Source: Solibacillus ferritrahens (GTDB lineage: Bacteria; Bacillota; Bacilli; Bacillales_A; Planococcaceae). Taken from it: DNA of 64,000 nucleotides. Below, one piece after another: positions 7,743-15,894 of the stretch (positions are counted from its first letter, which is position 1; every line of letters begins with the position of its first letter). Where the stretch lies: the NCBI RefSeq assembly GCF_037027585.1, contig NZ_JAXCLE010000002.1, positions 62,001 through 126,000 on the forward strand, written 5' to 3'. The notes beneath the pieces are model-generated. The model did no database searches, was not told where the DNA came from, and saw only the letters and a program-made list of their open reading frames with translations. The position numbers and the translations under genes are program-made.

Positions 7743-9131
7743 ATGAATTTTACTGCACAAGATGTTGAACAAATGATTGAAGATCAACGCTCGTTTTATT
7801 TTACCGGCGCCACAAAAAACATAGAATATCGTAAAGAACACCTCATATTATTAAAGGAAACAATAAAAAAATATGAGGAACAAGTAATAGAAGCATTAGC
7901 ACTGGATTTAAGAAAAAGTGAATTTGAGGCGTATTCAACTGAAATCGGAATTGTCTATGATAGTATTTCCTATTTCTTGAAAAATATAGATGGCTGGATG
8001 GAACCAGAGCCTGTGAAAACACCCATACATTTCCAACCTGCCAAAAGTTACATTGTCCGTGAACCATATGGGGTTACATTAATTATTGGACCTTTCAATT
8101 ATCCTTTTCAATTAATTATGGAGCCATTAATCGGGGCGATTATCGGAGGCAATACAGCGATTGTCAAACCATCTGAAACTGCCGTTCATACTGCAATTAT
8201 GGTAAAGAAAATTTTAGAGGAAGTTTTCCCACCACATTATGTTCGTGTTGTGGAAGGTGAAAGAGAGGAAGTTACGGCCCTGATTCATGCGCCATTTGAC
8301 TATATTTTCTTTACGGGTAGTGTAGCTGTTGGGAAAGTTGTAGCAAAGGCTGCTGCAGAGCGTCTAACACCTATTGCATTGGAACTTGGAGGCAAGAGCC
8401 CTGCCATTGTAGATCAAACCGCTAATTTAGACGTGGCGGCAAAGCGTATTGTCTGGGGGAAATTTAATAATACAGGGCAAACATGTGTAGCACCTGATTA
8501 TTTGCTTGTTCACTCTTCAGTAGCTAAAAAGTTTACACGTTTACTTAAGAAAACGATTCGTGAATTCTTTGGAGATGATGCACAGCAAAGTCCGGACTAT
8601 GGGCGAATAATCAATGAGCGCCAATTTGACCGTCTACAAACTATATTGGATAACGAACGTGATACGGTAACATTTGGTGGTCGAACGGATCGAGAAGATC
8701 TATATATGGAGCCTACAGTGTTGGAAAATATTACGTGGGATCGTCCATCAATGGAAGATGAGCTATTTGGACCAATATTACCGATTTTGACTTACGAGCA
8801 ATTACCAAAAGCGATTCATGAAATACGCCAATTGCCTAAGCCATTAAGTGCCTATCTGTTTTCCGAAAATGAAAAGGCAATCGCTTATTTCCTACAGGAG
8901 CTGCCATTTGGCGGAGGCTGTATAAATGATGTTATTACACATGTAGGAAATACTCATTTACCGTTTGGAGGGGTTGGTCCTTCAGGCGTAAAATCCTATC
9001 ATGGAAAGGCAAGCTTCGAGAACTTTACACACCCTAAATCGATTATGCAGCGCTCTAATAAGCTGGCAAATAGTTTACTATATCCGCCGTACAAACAAAA
9101 AGTCAAACTTGTACGTACGATTATGAAGTAA
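7743..9131 (+). CDS. ywdH: Aldehyde dehydrogenase, class 3 type
   Basis: This 462-residue NAD(P)-dependent aldehyde dehydrogenase oxidises aldehydes to acids. The general-base Glu sits in LELGGKSP and the nucleophile Cys in NTGQTCVAPDY; the C-terminal half has the PFGGxG(P)SG loop. The short N-terminus and the C-terminal hydrophobic/basic tail (SLLYPPYKQKVKLVRTIMK) match the class 3/fatty-aldehyde branch such as YwdH of Bacillus subtilis, so membrane association is possible. RBS GAAAGGA precedes ATG 7743. It is monocistronic, with a terminator hairpin at 9151-9184. Confidence 0.85.
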   Translation: MNFTAQDVEQMIEDQRSFYFTGATKNIEYRKEHLILLKETIKKYEEQVIEALALDLRKSEFEAYSTEIGIVYDSISYFLKNIDGWMEPEPVKTPIHFQPAKSYIVREPYGVTLIIGPFNYPFQLIMEPLIGAIIGGNTAIVKPSETAVHTAIMVKKILEEVFPPHYVRVVEGEREEVTALIHAPFDYIFFTGSVAVGKVVAKAAAERLTPIALELGGKSPAIVDQTANLDVAAKRIVWGKFNNTGQTCVAPDYLLVHSSVAKKFTRLLKKTIREFFGDDAQQSPDYGRIINERQFDRLQTILDNERDTVTFGGRTDREDLYMEPTVLENITWDRPSMEDELFGPILPILTYEQLPKAIHEIRQLPKPLSAYLFSENEKAIAYFLQELPFGGGCINDVITHVGNTHLPFGGVGPSGVKSYHGKASFENFTHPKSIMQRSNKLANSLLYPPYKQKVKLVRTIMK

Positions 9132-9150
9132 CAGTAGTAATGCATTTAAA

Positions 9151-9184
9151 GAGGCTTTCTTGAACAACGATTCAAGAAAGCCTC
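9151..9184. terminator. Hairpin between convergent genes
   Basis: Fourteen-base perfect arms, GAGGCTTTCTTGAA and its complement, surround a 6-base loop between the aldehyde dehydrogenase and the kinase. T-runs on either side are weak. Confidence 0.65.
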
Positions 9185-9188
9185 AATT

Positions 9189-10763
9189 CTAATTTTCCAT
9201 TAATACTGGAAATGATAATAATATTTCTGTCCCTACGTTCAGTTGACTATTGATTTTAATTGTTCCATTGTGATCTTGAATGATTTTGTTTATGATAACC
9301 ATTCCGAGACCGGTACCTGCAGTTTTCGTTGTATAAAAAGGCTCAAAAATCCGATCCAATACTTGGGGGGAAATACCGCATCCCGTATCGACTATACTAA
9401 TGTATATGTCTTTCTCATCTTTGCATACTTCTACCGTAATTATTCCACCATCTGATATTGCTTCAATAGCATTTTTAAATAAATTTATAAATACTTGTTT
9501 AATTTGATTTTTATTACCTAAAATAGTCATGTGGGAATATTCATTCGAAATATTTACGGTAATGGATTTTTGTTGAAGCTCATATTGGAAAAAATTCGCT
9601 ACTTCTGTTAAGGCTTCCACTAAGTTAATCGGTATAAACTGATTTGGTTGTGGTTTTGATAATACAAGGAACTCAGATAAAATCAATTCTATTCGCTCTG
9701 TTTCGCTTTGGATAAGCTTTGTATACTCATAGTATGGCGAATTGGGGTTTTCATTCATCATTTGAACATAACCGGAAATGACAGTCATGGGGTTACGTAT
9801 CTCATGTGCAACCCCGGCAGCAAGTTCACCGACAAGCTTTAATTTTTCGGATTGCAAAATTAGATTTTCATTTTCCTTAATATATGAAATGTCCCGTGAA
9901 ATTACAGATGACGCTATTATTTCGCCATGTGGACTTAAAATCGGAGACAAAGAGATTTGGGCATCAAACACCGTACCATCTTTTTTCATATCAATTGATT
10001 CAAATAAATGGAAGCTTTGTCTCTGTTTCAGCATGTTTATCCGCTTTTTGGCCTCTTCTTTATGTTCTGGAGGAACAAGGGGCAATTTCCTTCCGATTGC
10101 TTCATCCTTTGTCCAGCCATATAATTTTTCAAATGCAGGATTCACCGCAATCACACGATCTTCCAAATCAAATACCGCAATTGCATCATTAGCCTGCTCG
10201 AAAAACAAATGTAAATACGCATGTTTGGAATTCAAATAATATTCACGGTCAATTGCACTTTTCTCTAACTTTAACCAAATATTTTTAATAAAGTAACTTT
10301 GACCAATACTCATGATACAAACTGCAATTAAAAAACCGAGAAGTAAAAGATAACCATCCGATTTAAAACTTAGATATGGAATCATCGATAACTTATCCAA
10401 AATAAAAATCTCAATGAACACTAGAGCAATGTTGATGAAAGTAATAATAAATGAACGGTAAATTGTTAATATCGCTATAAGCCAGATAAAAGTATAAAAC
10501 GAAAGTATAGTTACATTTTGATAGTTAAAAAGGAAAACGATCATATGCCAGGTACAAATCAAAATAATTTGAAGTACTTTTGGCGGCGTTTTCACATAAT
10601 ACAAGGCAAAAAGTATAAGACAACTTCCAATACTAATACCTAAAAAATAATAAGGTTGATTGAACAGCTGTGAAACAATGACTGTGGTAAAAATAAGCGT
10701 CGAGAAAAAATAAGTAATAACCATAAGCAAGTTGCGCTTATTCAGAATTTCATTTTGCTGCAT
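9189..10763 (-). CDS. Membrane PAS sensor histidine kinase, sporulation-type orphan
   Basis: The 524-residue kinase has about six N-terminal membrane segments (10-165) and a PAS domain (185-300, ANDAIAVFDLEDRVIAVNPAFEKLYGW). HisKA carries the phospho-accepting His320 (AHEIRNPMTVISGY), and the HATPase domain shows NAIEAISDGG, DTGCGIS and TAGTGLGM. No response regulator lies nearby, as with the sporulation kinases that feed Spo0F, and the HEIRNP(M/L)T context fits that group. ATG 10763 has GAGGTG just upstream; an upstream in-frame ATG at 10874 would add 37 residues that do not look like protein. The physiological signal is unknown. Confidence 0.82.
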   Translation of the reverse strand: MQQNEILNKRNLLMVITYFFSTLIFTTVIVSQLFNQPYYFLGISIGSCLILFALYYVKTPPKVLQIILICTWHMIVFLFNYQNVTILSFYTFIWLIAILTIYRSFIITFINIALVFIEIFILDKLSMIPYLSFKSDGYLLLLGFLIAVCIMSIGQSYFIKNIWLKLEKSAIDREYYLNSKHAYLHLFFEQANDAIAVFDLEDRVIAVNPAFEKLYGWTKDEAIGRKLPLVPPEHKEEAKKRINMLKQRQSFHLFESIDMKKDGTVFDAQISLSPILSPHGEIIASSVISRDISYIKENENLILQSEKLKLVGELAAGVAHEIRNPMTVISGYVQMMNENPNSPYYEYTKLIQSETERIELILSEFLVLSKPQPNQFIPINLVEALTEVANFFQYELQQKSITVNISNEYSHMTILGNKNQIKQVFINLFKNAIEAISDGGIITVEVCKDEKDIYISIVDTGCGISPQVLDRIFEPFYTTKTAGTGLGMVIINKIIQDHNGTIKINSQLNVGTEILLSFPVLMEN

Positions 10764-11134
10764 AAAACACCTCGGATAAGTAATAATAACTGTAATCATA
10801 CAGTAATTTCTAATGTCGATAAATGGCGAATTTTGATATGATAGATATAACGTATAAATAAAATAGGTGAACAAAGAGAAGTCTTTATATTAATACGGTA
10901 TTTTAGTTCATAATTTCTGGACGTTGAGTCAATAACTAGAAAATTGAACTTATGTATTATATGTCCAAAGTCCTTATTTTGCAAACATGTTTATTTTGTA
11001 CGGAATCATTACAGTTAATGAAAAGCATGGAAATTTCAATCTATGAGCAGTATGATGGTTAATACATATAAATAACAATACTTAACTGAAAAAATTAGAT
11101 TCGCAAGTATATTGCAAGTGTGGGGGAAAAAATT
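10764..11134. other. Intergenic region between the divergent kinase and murE
   Basis: This is 371 AT-rich bases between divergent genes. I found no convincing coding frame or terminator. A TGGCGAA heptamer at 10824-10830 matches the loose Spo0A box (TGNCGAA), but it is isolated and could be chance. The promoters for both genes must lie here, but I could not choose hexamers with confidence. Confidence 0.4.
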
Positions 11135-12604
11135 ATGTATGCAGAAGAGCTTTTAAGTACACTCATGCAAAAGAAAATAGTAGGGCAATTGCCGAAGATG
11201 ATTACGGATATTGCGATTGACTCTCGCAGTGTACAGCCGAACAGTGTGTTTATTTGCATTAAAGGTTTTACGGTAGATGGTCATGATTATGCGCAAAAAG
11301 CTGTCGATGCGGGTGCAACAATTATCGTAACAGAGCGTCTATTGGAGTTAGAGGGCGTCATTGCACAAGTAATCGTTAAGAATACGACACGTACATTAGG
11401 TATTCTAGCAGCAAAGTTTTTTGACTACCCATCGAAAGACATTATGATGATTGGGGTAACAGGTACAAACGGGAAAACAAGTGTATCTGGCATTATCCAC
11501 AACATTCTAATTGGATTAGGTGAAAAGTCAGCATTGTCTGGTACGATAGGATTCAATTTAAATGGCGTACTATATGAATCGGCCAACACAACTAGTGACT
11601 CTTTAAATACTCAGCAAATGATTTTCCGAGCTAAAAGTGAAGGCTGCCGTGCGATGGTAATGGAAGTTTCGTCACATGGTTTAGCACTTGGTCGTTTAGC
11701 AGGCGTCGATTATGATGTCGCGGTATTTACAAATTTGACACATGATCATTTAGATTTCCATGGAACGATGGAAAACTACGGTAACACGAAAGGCTTGTTG
11801 TTCTCTCAGCTTGGTCAGGACCTGGAAAAGAACAAGCATGTCGTATTAAATGCAGATGATCCATGGTCAGAGCGCTACGCCCAAATAACGCCGTTTCCGA
11901 TTTGGACATATGGCCTAAAAAATAATGCTATATTCCGCGCAGTAAATTGCCACTATGAAAATGGGATGACACAATTTGATATGGAAACACCTGAAGGTAC
12001 ATTCCCAGTGACTATGCATTTGTTGGGGGAATTCAATATTTACAATGTACTTGCAGCAACAGCGGTGTTTTATGCACGTGGCTTCCCGATTGAAGTCATT
12101 ATTGAGCAGATTGAGATGCTTCCACCGGTCAAAGGTCGTATGGAAAAAGTGGAATCGGATCTACCGATTCAAATTTTTATTGATTACGCACATACACCGG
12201 ATGCAATTGAAAAAGCGATCAATGCGGCCCTTCCATATAAAAAACCGGAAAATAAATTGATTTTCCTTGTTGGAACGGGTGGTGGCCGTGACAAAACGAA
12301 GCGTCCAACGATGGCAGAAAAGGCATCAGTTGCAGATTATGTTGTACTTACAACCGACGATCCACGCTATGAGGAGTACGACAGTATTACAGGCGATTTA
12401 GCTAAAGGGATGCTGCATAATAACTATGCATGTATCGGTGATCGTGCAGAAGCCGTTAGACATGCTGTGAGCGTAGCAAATCCTGGTGATATTATTATTT
12501 TTGCCGGTAAAGGACATGAAGATTACCAAATTATCGAAAATACGAAATACCCGCATAGTGATGCAAAAATTGCGATTGAAGCTGGGAAGTTAAAATTTGT
12601 ATAG
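11135..12604 (+). CDS. murE: UDP-MurNAc-tripeptide ligase (MurE)
   Basis: The 489-residue Mur ligase adds the third amino acid of the peptidoglycan stem peptide in the cytoplasm. Visible motifs are the ATP loop GVTGTNGKTS (107-116), NTTSDS of the UDP-sugar site, NLTHDHLDFHG, DYAHTPDAI and GTGGGRDKTKRP. The amino-acid specificity motif is DDPR (408-411); meso-DAP enzymes normally have DNPR. A Lys-adding role, as expected for Planococcaceae with Lys-type walls, is possible but unproven. ATG 11135 has GGGGGA 8 bases upstream. The gene stands alone, not in a dcw cluster, and ends in a strong terminator. Confidence 0.88.
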   Translation: MYAEELLSTLMQKKIVGQLPKMITDIAIDSRSVQPNSVFICIKGFTVDGHDYAQKAVDAGATIIVTERLLELEGVIAQVIVKNTTRTLGILAAKFFDYPSKDIMMIGVTGTNGKTSVSGIIHNILIGLGEKSALSGTIGFNLNGVLYESANTTSDSLNTQQMIFRAKSEGCRAMVMEVSSHGLALGRLAGVDYDVAVFTNLTHDHLDFHGTMENYGNTKGLLFSQLGQDLEKNKHVVLNADDPWSERYAQITPFPIWTYGLKNNAIFRAVNCHYENGMTQFDMETPEGTFPVTMHLLGEFNIYNVLAATAVFYARGFPIEVIIEQIEMLPPVKGRMEKVESDLPIQIFIDYAHTPDAIEKAINAALPYKKPENKLIFLVGTGGGRDKTKRPTMAEKASVADYVVLTTDDPRYEEYDSITGDLAKGMLHNNYACIGDRAEAVRHAVSVANPGDIIIFAGKGHEDYQIIENTKYPHSDAKIAIEAGKLKFV

Positions 12605-12623
12605 ATGAACCTATATCTTTTTC

Positions 12624-12668
12624 AAATCCGCCGTGTTAACGTAATTGCGTTAACGGTGGATTTTTTTT
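12624..12668 (+). terminator. Terminator of murE
   Basis: Arms of about 18 bases (AAATCCGCCGTGTTAACG and complement, with a G-U) are followed by eight T. Confidence 0.92.
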
Positions 12669-12684
12669 GGAGGTGAAAGAAAAA

Positions 12685-13245
12685 ATGATTCATTCCTATT
12701 TACTTAGTATGATTGGGTATTGTATATTGAGTTTTCCTTTTTATATAATCAGTCGAACACTATACTTAAAAAACAAAAAGAAAGATATGCTTCGTGAGCT
12801 TGTCATGCTCGTATTTTTCCTGTATTGCGTGAGCATTTTTTCGCAAACGATTATACCGAATTTTTATATTTCAAATGGACAAATTGTATTAGATACATCT
12901 ACTGCCTATGTCCGCAGTAATTTCACCCCATTACAAACAATTCTTTTATATTATGATCAATTAAATGGACCATTAGCGAATATCGCATTTTATAATTTGG
13001 CAGGCAATATTGTTCTGTTTATTCCTTTTGGTTTTTTTATACCTTGGCTATGGAAAAAACTAAGAGGCTGGCGCAAAATGCATATCGTTGCATTCAGCAT
13101 TCCGTTATTTATAGAAGGGACACAATATTTTATCGGTCGCAGCATTGATGTAGATGATGTATTATTAAATGCGATTGCAATTGTCATAGGCTTTGTCCTA
13201 TTTAAAATAATGAGAAGAATACGCAAAATGCTATCTCAAAAGTAA
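12685..13245 (+). CDS. VanZ-family membrane protein
   Basis: The 186-residue protein has about four to five membrane segments. It shows the VanZ-family core NLAGNIVLFIPFGFFIP and the downstream D-V-D-D-V-L-L-N-A motif. VanZ-like proteins are linked to low-level teicoplanin resistance or have unknown roles. GGAGGTG at 12669-12675 supports ATG 12685; the in-frame TTG at 12667 overlaps the murE terminator and is rejected. The RBS begins right after the terminator, so read-through or a promoter inside the terminator region must drive it. No van genes are nearby. Confidence 0.8.
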   Translation: MIHSYLLSMIGYCILSFPFYIISRTLYLKNKKKDMLRELVMLVFFLYCVSIFSQTIIPNFYISNGQIVLDTSTAYVRSNFTPLQTILLYYDQLNGPLANIAFYNLAGNIVLFIPFGFFIPWLWKKLRGWRKMHIVAFSIPLFIEGTQYFIGRSIDVDDVLLNAIAIVIGFVLFKIMRRIRKMLSQK

Positions 13246-13311
13246 AAAAGGTTGTAACGAATGACTATTGTCTTTTAAAATAAGAAAGTATGGAAAAAGG
13301 AGACGAAAACA

Positions 13312-14883
13312 ATGACTTTAGAACAAGATATATTATCGCGTCGAACATTCGCCATTATCAGTCACCCTGATGCTGGTAAAACGACGATTACCGAAAAGCT
13401 TTTATTATTCGGTGGTGCAATCCGTGACGCGGGTACAGTAAAAGGGAAAAAATCAGGAAAGTTCGCAACATCCGACTGGATGGAAATCGAAAAACAACGT
13501 GGGATTTCAGTTACATCTTCTGTTATGCAATTCGATTATTCAGGCTGTCGCGTTAACATTCTTGATACACCTGGTCACCAGGATTTCTCGGAAGATACGT
13601 ACCGTACTCTAATGGCAGTAGACTCTGCTGTTATGGTAGTCGATGCTGCAAAAGGGATCGAAGCACAAACATTAAAGCTATTTAAAGTATGTAAAATGCG
13701 CGGGATACCGATTTTTACATTTATAAATAAATTAGACCGTCAAGGAAAAGAGCCATTGGAGCTTATTGAAGAACTGGAAGAAGTGCTGGGTATTTCAGCA
13801 TATCCGATGAACTGGCCAATCGGTATGGGGAAAGAGTTCCTTGGGATATACGATCGCTATAATAAACGCATTGAGCAATTTCGTACAGATGAGGCGAATC
13901 GTTATTTACCACTAAATGAAGAGGGTGGATTAGCGGTTGATCATCCAATGAAAGTAACATCTTACTATACACAGGCAATGGATGATATCGAATTGTTAAA
14001 TGAAGCGGGTAATCAATACTCGGAAGATAAAATACGTCGTGGGGAATTAACACCAGTATTCTTTGGATCGGCATTGACTAACTTCGGGGTACAAACATTC
14101 CTTGATACGTATTTAAAATTTGCACCAACACCACAGCCTCGTATTACAGAAGATGAGCAATTTATCGATCCTGTAGAGCACAAAGATTTTTCAGGATTTA
14201 TTTTCAAGATTCAGGCAAATATGAACCCTGCTCACCGTGACCGTATTGCGTTCGTACGTATCGTTTCCGGTAAGTTTGAACGTGGGATGAATATGACGTT
14301 AGCTCGAACAGGGAAATCATTCAAAGTAACCCAATCAACTCAGTTTTTAGCAGATGACCGTGAAATAGTGGACGTAGCAGTTGCAGGGGATATTATCGGT
14401 CTATATGACACTGGTACTTATCAAATTGGCGATACAGTGGTTGGCAGTAAAAAAGGATTTAACTTTGAGAAGTTACCTCAATTTACACCGGAGATTTTCA
14501 TGCGCGTTTCGGCGAAAAACGTAATGAAAGGTAAGCAATTCCAAAAGGGTGTACTACAGTTAGTCCAAGAGGGTGCAATTCAATACTTCAAGACTTTACA
14601 CACTGAAGATGTCATTCTTGGTGCAGTAGGTCAATTACAGTTCGAAGTTTTCCAACACCGTATGATTAACGAATACAATGTTGAAGTAACGATGGAGCCA
14701 ATCGGCAGCAAGATCGCACGTTGGATTGAAAATGAGGAAGATGTAAAGGAATCAATGCATTCTCAGCGCTCAATGCTAGTGCGTGACCGTTTTGACAACA
14801 AAGTATTTTTATTTGAAAATGAATTTGCAATGCGCTGGTTCTCTGAAAAGAACGAACAAATTCAATTATATAGCTTGCTGTAA
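13312..14883 (+). CDS. prfC: Peptide chain release factor 3
   Basis: This 523-residue translational GTPase frees RF1/RF2 from the ribosome after peptide release. The G-domain motifs are ISHPDAGKTTITEKLL (G1), the switch region RGISVTSSVM, DTPGHQDFSE (G3) and NKLDRQGKEP (G4). The GAIRDAGTVKGKKSG segment is characteristic of RF3 rather than EF-G. It is full length for the family, with AAGGAGA ahead of ATG 13312. It appears monocistronic, with a strong terminator at 14899-14940. Confidence 0.95.
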   Translation: MTLEQDILSRRTFAIISHPDAGKTTITEKLLLFGGAIRDAGTVKGKKSGKFATSDWMEIEKQRGISVTSSVMQFDYSGCRVNILDTPGHQDFSEDTYRTLMAVDSAVMVVDAAKGIEAQTLKLFKVCKMRGIPIFTFINKLDRQGKEPLELIEELEEVLGISAYPMNWPIGMGKEFLGIYDRYNKRIEQFRTDEANRYLPLNEEGGLAVDHPMKVTSYYTQAMDDIELLNEAGNQYSEDKIRRGELTPVFFGSALTNFGVQTFLDTYLKFAPTPQPRITEDEQFIDPVEHKDFSGFIFKIQANMNPAHRDRIAFVRIVSGKFERGMNMTLARTGKSFKVTQSTQFLADDREIVDVAVAGDIIGLYDTGTYQIGDTVVGSKKGFNFEKLPQFTPEIFMRVSAKNVMKGKQFQKGVLQLVQEGAIQYFKTLHTEDVILGAVGQLQFEVFQHRMINEYNVEVTMEPIGSKIARWIENEEDVKESMHSQRSMLVRDRFDNKVFLFENEFAMRWFSEKNEQIQLYSLL

Positions 14884-14898
14884 CAGGCAATTTTACTA

Positions 14899-14940
14899 TA
14901 CCCGGCAATTTCTCAGTTAGAAAAATTGCCGGGTATTTTT
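14899..14940. terminator. Terminator between prfC and the NRDE gene
   Basis: Perfect 13-base arms (TACCCGGCAATTT and complement) are followed by TTTTT on the + strand. It may act for both convergent genes. Confidence 0.9.
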
Positions 14941-14944
14941 ATAT

Positions 14945-15751
14945 TCATTTATCATCATCTACAACTTGACTAGCTTTCGATTCAGTCTCGTTCTGTGTTT
15001 TAATAGAAAAAGGACGATCAAATAGAATGTTACCTTCATTGTATGTCCGTTCCAAAAAATCGATTGTTCCATTTTTATTATAAGTAATGGCTGTTGAACA
15101 ACGCGTACCATAATTGGGTAATTTCACAAATTGTGCTGAGAGTGCTCGTTCTAAATGAATGCCTACCCCAGTATTTGGCAATACTTCATCATGTGCAATT
15201 TTATCATCTGCTAATAATAAAATCAGATCTTGTACTTCAAATTGTTTATTTTGAGTACTGTTTATTAATGAATTTTTCGCTTTTTCGACTTTTGGCCAAG
15301 ACGTATTTAATGTAGCATTACTAAGACCGTAAGTACCTGGTTCGATCTTATTGTGCTCGTCAAATACGTTATTGTAATGATGCATTTGCTGCCCATCGAA
15401 CAATAAAACGTTGTAGCCTCCATACAGATTCTTTTTTTCCCGTAATGAATCAATGAAGGATTCAATTGGCTGAGTAGAAAGTAAAAACTGGGAGACGATC
15501 TCTCCACGTGATAGGAGCACTGTTTCTGGCTGGCTTGGTTCGCGATAATTCGTAATGGCAGCAAATCGCCCATTCTTTGAGAGCCCCATCCAGCTGCCAT
15601 GTTGCAGTAAATCCCTGCCACCTAATATAGAAGGCTTATCCTCCCAAAAATGGGCAGCAGCTGTAGGTCGATCATAAAATTCGTCGCGATTTGCAATGAT
15701 AAAAAGTGGATAATTTGGATGAACTTTATATGAAAATGCAATTAAACACAT
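14945..15751 (-). CDS. NRDE (TANGO2-family) protein
   Basis: The 268-residue protein starts MCLIAFSY and carries the family-naming motif IANRDEFYDRPT, followed by GGRDLLQHGSWMGLSKNGRFAAITNYR. TANGO2/NRDE proteins have an Ntn-hydrolase-like fold with Cys2 positioned like a nucleophile. Eukaryotic members are tied to heme trafficking; the bacterial role is not established. ATG 15751 is preferred because GGGGG precedes it closely; a longer in-frame start at 15793 lacks a good RBS. Its link to the heme locus 9 kb away is only suggestive. Confidence 0.82.
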   Translation of the reverse strand: MCLIAFSYKVHPNYPLFIIANRDEFYDRPTAAAHFWEDKPSILGGRDLLQHGSWMGLSKNGRFAAITNYREPSQPETVLLSRGEIVSQFLLSTQPIESFIDSLREKKNLYGGYNVLLFDGQQMHHYNNVFDEHNKIEPGTYGLSNATLNTSWPKVEKAKNSLINSTQNKQFEVQDLILLLADDKIAHDEVLPNTGVGIHLERALSAQFVKLPNYGTRCSTAITYNKNGTIDFLERTYNEGNILFDRPFSIKTQNETESKASQVVDDDK

Positions 15752-15894
15752 AGTTAAACCCCCGAAAGTATATTGTTTGAAAATTTGTAACATTTTATTT
15801 TAGGAAAGTATTTTATTGTTGAATGGTAAAGGGAAAAGGAACCTTTACACGAATTTTAAATAATACAATGACAAAATGAAAGGATTTAACATCC

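Noticed and set aside
10824..10830. Spo0A box TGGCGAA between the kinase and murE
   Set aside because: Single loose heptamer with no clear promoter beside it; kept only as a note.
10796..10984. 62-codon frame upstream of the membrane kinase on the - strand
   Set aside because: No RBS and no family features; it overlaps the region expected to hold promoters.
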